Assembly (NCBI GenBank): GCA_007133565.1
Contig: SLMM01000202.1
Span: 1 to 38,168, forward strand
Source: Bacteroidales bacterium
Lineage (GTDB): Bacteria > Bacteroidota > Bacteroidia > Bacteroidales > PUMT01
Length of the DNA: 38,168 nt
Direction of reading: 5' to 3'
Each line of letters begins with the position of its first letter. Positions within the stretch are counted from its first letter, which is position 1. Below the pieces are notes generated by a model. The model saw only the letters and a program-made list of their open reading frames with translations, did not search any database and was not told the DNA's origin. Shown piece by piece: positions 34,017-38,168 of the stretch. A program made the position numbers and the translations under genes.

Positions 34017-35999
34017 TTAGTCTGACAGTATAATGATAGATCTCGGCTCCATTATTAGCGATCCTGATTCGTCCAGCAGCGAGGCAAATTCGCTTACCGG
34101 CCCTCCCCACCGTGTATGGGCCGAGTAAAGGAGAACGTGACAGCTACCTGAAGGACCTTCTGCAACAGACAGAGATGCTGCTTTCTCTGAAAAATTCATA
34201 AGTACCGTCAATTCCCGGCACTCTATTCTGCCACTGTCATCAGGATTATCAGTTTCAGGCAAACCTTTTCCGGCGATGACAGGCCCGGCGTCTGCAGCGC
34301 TTCGGAGTCCGTGTGCTCCTGTTTTTCCGTGAGCCTCCATGCCGGTGTGAACACCCTCTTTTGCAGCCATACTCATAATAAGCATGTCACCGTCTGCCGC
34401 CTCCACGGCCTTAATGTAATCACGGTTTCCCGGTTTAAGGGCAGGATGTGTTTTTTTCAGCTCAATCAGTTTTTTGTAGTAACTGAGAAGTTTATCTTTC
34501 CTGGCATCAGATTCAAAATTCCAGGAAAGCATTGAATTTTTGAATGTTTCCGGTGATTGCGGATCCGCCGGTTCACCTTTGGATATGAAATCGGCAAACT
34601 CCTCTTTCCTCCCTTTCCTCACTGCTTCAACAAGATCTTTGTCGCTGTGGCTTGTAAAATACAGGAAAGGTGCATCCTCTCCGTACTCTTCGCCCATAAA
34701 GAGCATTGGTATATAGGGGCTGACAAACATTGCCCCTGCTGCCAGCTTGAGAGACTCGAAGCAGGTGAGCCGGCTCAGCCTTTCGCCCAGCATCCTGTTT
34801 CCTGCCTGGTCATGGTTCTGCGTAAAGACCACAAACATGTTGCCGGGTATCCCTTTTGCAGAACTGCCGAACACCCTTTTGCGATATTCTGAATACCGGC
34901 CGTTATATACATACGCGTTGTTGTATGCATTTGCCAGGTGTGAGGTGGCGCCAAAATCGGAGTAATAACCCATGCGTTCGCCTGTGAGCCTGGCATGCAA
35001 TGCATGGTGGAACTCATCGCACCACTGGCAATCCAGTCCGAGTCCCCCCTCCTTCAATGGAGTGATATACCTTACATCATTAAGGTCGCATTCGCCAATA
35101 AGGAAGTGACGGTTGCCTGTACGGCTGTTAAGTGTGCTTACATAGCCGGACAGCTCTTCAATGAAGTGCCTGGCACCAAAATCCCAAATAGCGTGTACAG
35201 CGTCGAGGCGCAGTCCGTCCACACCATAGTCGCGTAACCACATGAGCGCGTTCTCTGTAAAGTACCTTCGCACACCGTCGCACCATTTATCGTCAAAGTT
35301 GACAGCGCTGCCCCAGGGGGTTTTGTATTTGTCAGTAAAATAGGGGCCTGCGGTATAAAGGTAGTTGCCTTCGGGCCCAAGGTGGTTGTATACGACGTCG
35401 AGAATTACCGCAATACCTTTTTTATGGCATTCATCAACCAGCCTTGCAAATTTTTCCGGCCCCCCGTAAGAGTTCTGGACAGCGAAGGGGTATACTCCGT
35501 CATAGCCCCAGTTACGGGTTCCCGGAAACTGTGCCACCGGCATAAGTTCTATAGCGTTAATGCCGAGGGCAGACAGGTAATCCAGCTTATTGATGACACC
35601 TTCGAATGTGCCTTCCGGGGTAAAGGTTCCTGTATGAAGCTCATAGATGATCAGTTCTCCGGACTCTCTTCCAGGTCCCCCACTGACCCCTGTTGTAATT
35701 TTATCCAGATCAATCACCTCAGAAGGGGAATGGACATTCGGGGACTGGTAAAGAGAGGCGGGATCAGGAATTTTTGTTTTTCCGTCGAGCACGACCATAT
35801 ACCTGTCGCCTGCTTCAATACCTGCCAGCAGGCCCTCGTGATATCCGTACTCCTTCTTTTCAAGCGGGAAGAAACCCTTGTTTTCAACCTCAATGCCTGC
35901 CCTGGCTGTTTGCGGCGACCAGAACAGAAACCGGGCGCCGCCTTCCGGCAGAAGGGTCATGCCCAGCTCTCTTTTATCAATCGGGGCTTTTAACATCAT
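34017..35999 (-). CDS. treZ: Malto-oligosyltrehalose trehalohydrolase (TreZ)
   Basis: TreZ cleaves trehalose from the trehalosyl end made by TreY. The 660-aa GH13 protein begins with a beta-sandwich domain (ARFLFWSPQTARAG). The barrel starts IIYELHTGTFTPEGTF. Catalytic segments are GLRLDAVHAI (Asp near 263), IGECDLND (Glu near 303) and TQNHDQAGNR (Asp near 398). In the C-terminal domain a stretch of about 50 residues (about 543-592, rich in Gly, Ala and His, for example HGKTGAHGLRSAADAG) looks like an insertion compared with usual family length (about 560-620). The start may be either of two adjacent ATGs (35999 or 35996). It lies 58 bases after glgX in a one-direction operon. Confidence 0.93.
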   Translation of the reverse strand: MMLKAPIDKRELGMTLLPEGGARFLFWSPQTARAGIEVENKGFFPLEKKEYGYHEGLLAGIEAGDRYMVVLDGKTKIPDPASLYQSPNVHSPSEVIDLDKITTGVSGGPGRESGELIIYELHTGTFTPEGTFEGVINKLDYLSALGINAIELMPVAQFPGTRNWGYDGVYPFAVQNSYGGPEKFARLVDECHKKGIAVILDVVYNHLGPEGNYLYTAGPYFTDKYKTPWGSAVNFDDKWCDGVRRYFTENALMWLRDYGVDGLRLDAVHAIWDFGARHFIEELSGYVSTLNSRTGNRHFLIGECDLNDVRYITPLKEGGLGLDCQWCDEFHHALHARLTGERMGYYSDFGATSHLANAYNNAYVYNGRYSEYRKRVFGSSAKGIPGNMFVVFTQNHDQAGNRMLGERLSRLTCFESLKLAAGAMFVSPYIPMLFMGEEYGEDAPFLYFTSHSDKDLVEAVRKGRKEEFADFISKGEPADPQSPETFKNSMLSWNFESDARKDKLLSYYKKLIELKKTHPALKPGNRDYIKAVEAADGDMLIMSMAAKEGVHTGMEAHGKTGAHGLRSAADAGPVIAGKGLPETDNPDDSGRIECRELTVLMNFSEKAASLSVAEGPSGSCHVLLYSAHTRWGGPVSEFASLLDESGSLIMEPRSIIILSD

Positions 36000-36057
36000 T
36001 TCAGGCTTTAAGTTTTAGCACCATCCTTTAAACAGCCTGGTTTTCACTAAAAAGCCT

Positions 36058-38168
36058 TTATCCGGATTGGTGCTCCATTTGCTCAATATGCTTGAGAAGC
36101 ATCACAGACCTTCCTTTCACCTTAACCTCTTCCCCGGCCACATATTCATCACTCCCCTCTTCGGAAACAAATCCATCATGCGTGTCTATAACCTTTTTCC
36201 AGGGATTGCCATATTCCTTGCCCGGAATTTTAAAGTTCACGTTATCTTCATGTGCATTGTACATAAGGTAGAAACTGTCATCCGTTATCCGGTCTCCCCT
36301 GGCATCACGGGTGTTAAGCCCTTCGCCGGACAGGAAAATGCCAATTGATTTGGCAAATTCGTTTTTCCAGTCTTCCTTGTTCATGATATTGCCGTCGGGC
36401 ATAAACCACTCAATTTCCTTGATTTTTTTACCCTCCAGTGTTTCACTCCTGAACCACTTGAACCTGCAGAAAACAGGGTGGTTAAGCTTGAAATGGATAA
36501 GCCCGCTTACAAAATCAATAAGATCGTCATCCTTGTTGTCCCAGTCTATCCATGAGACTTCGTTATCCTGGCAATATGCGTTGTTGTTGCCTTTCTGGGT
36601 GCGTCCCATTTCGTCGCCTGCTACCAGCATAGGGATGCCCTGTGACAGAAAAAGTGTTGCAAGGAAATTCCTTACCTGCTTTTCCCTGAGGGTAATGATT
36701 TCAGGGTTTTCTGTTTCTCCTTCCACCCCGCAATTCCAGGATCGGTTATAGTCCTCTCCATCGCGGTTTCCCTCCATGTTCGCTTTATTGTGTTTTTTAT
36801 TGTAGGAAACCAGGTCCCTGAGGGTAAACCCGTCATGTGCAGTAATGAAGTTAATGCTTGCCACCGGCCTCCGGCCGTCGTCATAATAGAGGTCTGAGCT
36901 GCCGGTAATACGGTTGGCGAACTCCGGGAGCACCTTATTCTCTCCCCTCCAGAAATCCCTTACGCAATCCCTGTACCGCCCGTTCCACTCGAGCCATCCT
37001 GCGGGGAAATTTCCTACCTGGTAACCTCCCTCACCGATATCCCAGGGCTCGGCTATCAGCTTAACCTGTGAAAGTACAGGGTCCTGGTGGAGCACATCAA
37101 AAAACGATCCCCATTTGTCTACGTCGCTGAATTCGCGGGCCAGTGCCGAAGCCAGGTCAAACCTGAACCCGTCAACATGCATTTCGGTTACCCAGTAGCG
37201 GAGGCTGTCCATTATGAGCCTCAGTATTGTCGGGTGTACAGAGTTAAGTGTATTACCGGTACCGGTATAGTCCATGTAGAATCTTTTGTCTTCTTCGGTA
37301 AGCCTGTAGTAAGAGGCGTTATCAATTCCGCGGAAGCTAACTGTCGGGCCCATCTCATTTCCTTCGCCCGTATGGTTGTAAACAACGTCAATGATTACCT
37401 CTATCCCTGCATTGTGAAGTTCCTTGACCATATCCTTGAATTCAACCACCTGCCGGCCGTTTTCCCATCCCGAGGCAGAGTATTCAGGGTGGGGGGCAAA
37501 GAAGTTTATGCTGTTATATCCCCAGAAGTTGGTAAGCCCGTTTTCAACCAGGTGCCTGTCGTTGATGAACTGATGGACAGGCATTAGCTCAACAGCATTG
37601 ATTCCCAGGTTTTTGAGGTAGTTAATTGTTTCAGGATGTGCCAGTCCCGCATATGTCCCCCTGATCTCCTCCGGTATGCGTGAAAAAAGCTTTGTAAATC
37701 CTTTGACATGCAACTCGTATTTTACTGTTTTGTTCAGGGGGATTTTCAACTGGGTATCGCCTTCCCAGTCAAAAACATCATCTATTACCACGCATTTGGG
37801 TACATATGGCGAACTGTCGGTTTCGCTGAATGAAAGATCTTCATCTTCATCTCCTATGGTGTAACCGAAAAGCGCATCATTCCACTTACCTGTTCCGTTT
37901 AACGCCTTTGCATAAGGATCAATCAAAAGCTTGTTCGGATTGAACCGGTGACCATTGCCCGGGTCATAGGGCCCGTAAACCCGGTAGCCGTATTGCTGTC
38001 CGGGCCTCAGACCGGGAATATACACATGCCAGTGGTTATGTGTTTTTTCCTCTACCTTTATGCGGTTTGTCTCTTTACCGGTGCTGTCAAAAAGACATAG
38101 CTCCACAGCCCTTGCATTCTCAGCGAAAAGCGAGAAATTAACACCCTTGCCGTCATATCTGGCCCCCA
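36058..38168 (-). CDS. glgX: Glycogen debranching enzyme GlgX/TreX (5' end outside window)
   Basis: This GH13 isoamylase-type enzyme cuts alpha-1,6 branches of glycogen or maltodextrin. The frame is open to the window edge, and the translated edge (GKGVNFSLFAENARAVELCL) is the normal start of the N-terminal CBM48-like domain. So the track's GTG at 38106 is internal and a short piece is missing. The rest has YELHVKGFT, GINAVELMPVHQF, VDGFRFDLASAL (Asp nucleophile), IAEPWDIG (acid/base Glu), TAHDGFTLRD (third Asp) and SQGIPMLVAGDEMGRTQKGNNNAYCQDN, all typical of GlgX/TreX. It is first in the operon glgX-treZ-treY/malQ, supplying linear chains to TreY. Confidence 0.93.
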   Translation of the reverse strand, partial: GARYDGKGVNFSLFAENARAVELCLFDSTGKETNRIKVEEKTHNHWHVYIPGLRPGQQYGYRVYGPYDPGNGHRFNPNKLLIDPYAKALNGTGKWNDALFGYTIGDEDEDLSFSETDSSPYVPKCVVIDDVFDWEGDTQLKIPLNKTVKYELHVKGFTKLFSRIPEEIRGTYAGLAHPETINYLKNLGINAVELMPVHQFINDRHLVENGLTNFWGYNSINFFAPHPEYSASGWENGRQVVEFKDMVKELHNAGIEVIIDVVYNHTGEGNEMGPTVSFRGIDNASYYRLTEEDKRFYMDYTGTGNTLNSVHPTILRLIMDSLRYWVTEMHVDGFRFDLASALAREFSDVDKWGSFFDVLHQDPVLSQVKLIAEPWDIGEGGYQVGNFPAGWLEWNGRYRDCVRDFWRGENKVLPEFANRITGSSDLYYDDGRRPVASINFITAHDGFTLRDLVSYNKKHNKANMEGNRDGEDYNRSWNCGVEGETENPEIITLREKQVRNFLATLFLSQGIPMLVAGDEMGRTQKGNNNAYCQDNEVSWIDWDNKDDDLIDFVSGLIHFKLNHPVFCRFKWFRSETLEGKKIKEIEWFMPDGNIMNKEDWKNEFAKSIGIFLSGEGLNTRDARGDRITDDSFYLMYNAHEDNVNFKIPGKEYGNPWKKVIDTHDGFVSEEGSDEYVAGEEVKVKGRSVMLLKHIEQMEHQSG

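Noticed and set aside
34005-34110. TreY start at 34110 as in the ORF track
   Set aside because: It would overlap the treZ end, and the extra 35 residues do not resemble TreY; the conserved opening begins at 34005.
1-38168. tRNA, rRNA, CRISPR arrays, insertion sequences or prophage
   Set aside because: No direct repeat arrays, transposase or integrase genes, or structural RNA signatures were recognised by eye; a dedicated search could still find a small RNA.

Overview
The window looks like a chromosomal segment from an anaerobic or facultatively anaerobic member of the Bacteroidota. Pointers to this are a type IX secretion plug-like (DUF5103) protein, a complete Na+-NQR operon with ApbE and an NqrM-like protein, a fused alpha/beta 2-oxoacid dehydrogenase E1, stand-alone LytTR proteins, mostly weak Shine-Dalgarno sequences, and several TAnnTTTG boxes in front of genes, which is the Bacteroidota -7 consensus. 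An aldehyde:ferredoxin oxidoreductase argues for anaerobic metabolism. No rRNA, tRNA, CRISPR array, insertion sequence or prophage was recognised. Both ends of the window cut genes.

Bases 1-8482 (+) form a pterin-cofactor metal locus. It holds the 3' end of a tungsten-type aldehyde ferredoxin oxidoreductase, a terminator-like hairpin, a WtpA/B/C-type tungstate/molybdate ABC transporter, a MobB-like P-loop protein, MoeA, a short MoaA, MoaC, a lipoprotein resembling inorganic pyrophosphatase with a damaged active site, and a MOSC-MogA fusion. Together these import the oxyanion, make part of the pterin (MoaA, MoaC), adenylate it (MogA domain) and insert metal (MoeA), probably for the neighbouring oxidoreductase. 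MPT synthase (MoaD/MoaE) is not in the window. An HD-domain protein follows, then the convergent DUF5103 gene.

Bases 10715-17601 (+) are nqrABCDEF-apbE, encoding the respiratory Na+ pump and its flavin transferase. A convergent small Cys-containing membrane protein resembling NqrM ends inside the apbE tail. A paralogue lies 1.3 kb further on, beyond an AI-2E-family transporter. The E1 fusion (+) and an NhaC-type Na+/H+ antiporter (-) follow, the latter a plausible user of the Na+ gradient.

Bases 23482-28703 hold a secreted serine hydrolase (-), two separate LytTR-only regulators (+), an unrecognised polytopic membrane protein (-) and a lipoprotein class-I amidotransferase/peptidase C26 (+). 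A voltage-gated-type K+ channel with a C-terminal zinc ribbon (-) comes next.

Bases 29710-38168 (-) are a glycogen-to-trehalose operon read from right to left: glgX (cut by the window edge), treZ and a treY-malQ fusion. GlgX debranches glycogen, TreY converts the chain end to a trehalosyl unit, TreZ releases trehalose, and the MalQ half could re-lengthen leftover short maltodextrins.

The least ordinary items are the degenerate pyrophosphatase-like lipoprotein and the short MoaA inside the cofactor operon, the two NqrM-like paralogues, the zinc-ribbon K+ channel, the treY-malQ fusion and the pair of LytTR-only proteins. I do not see clear proof of a wholly new system.
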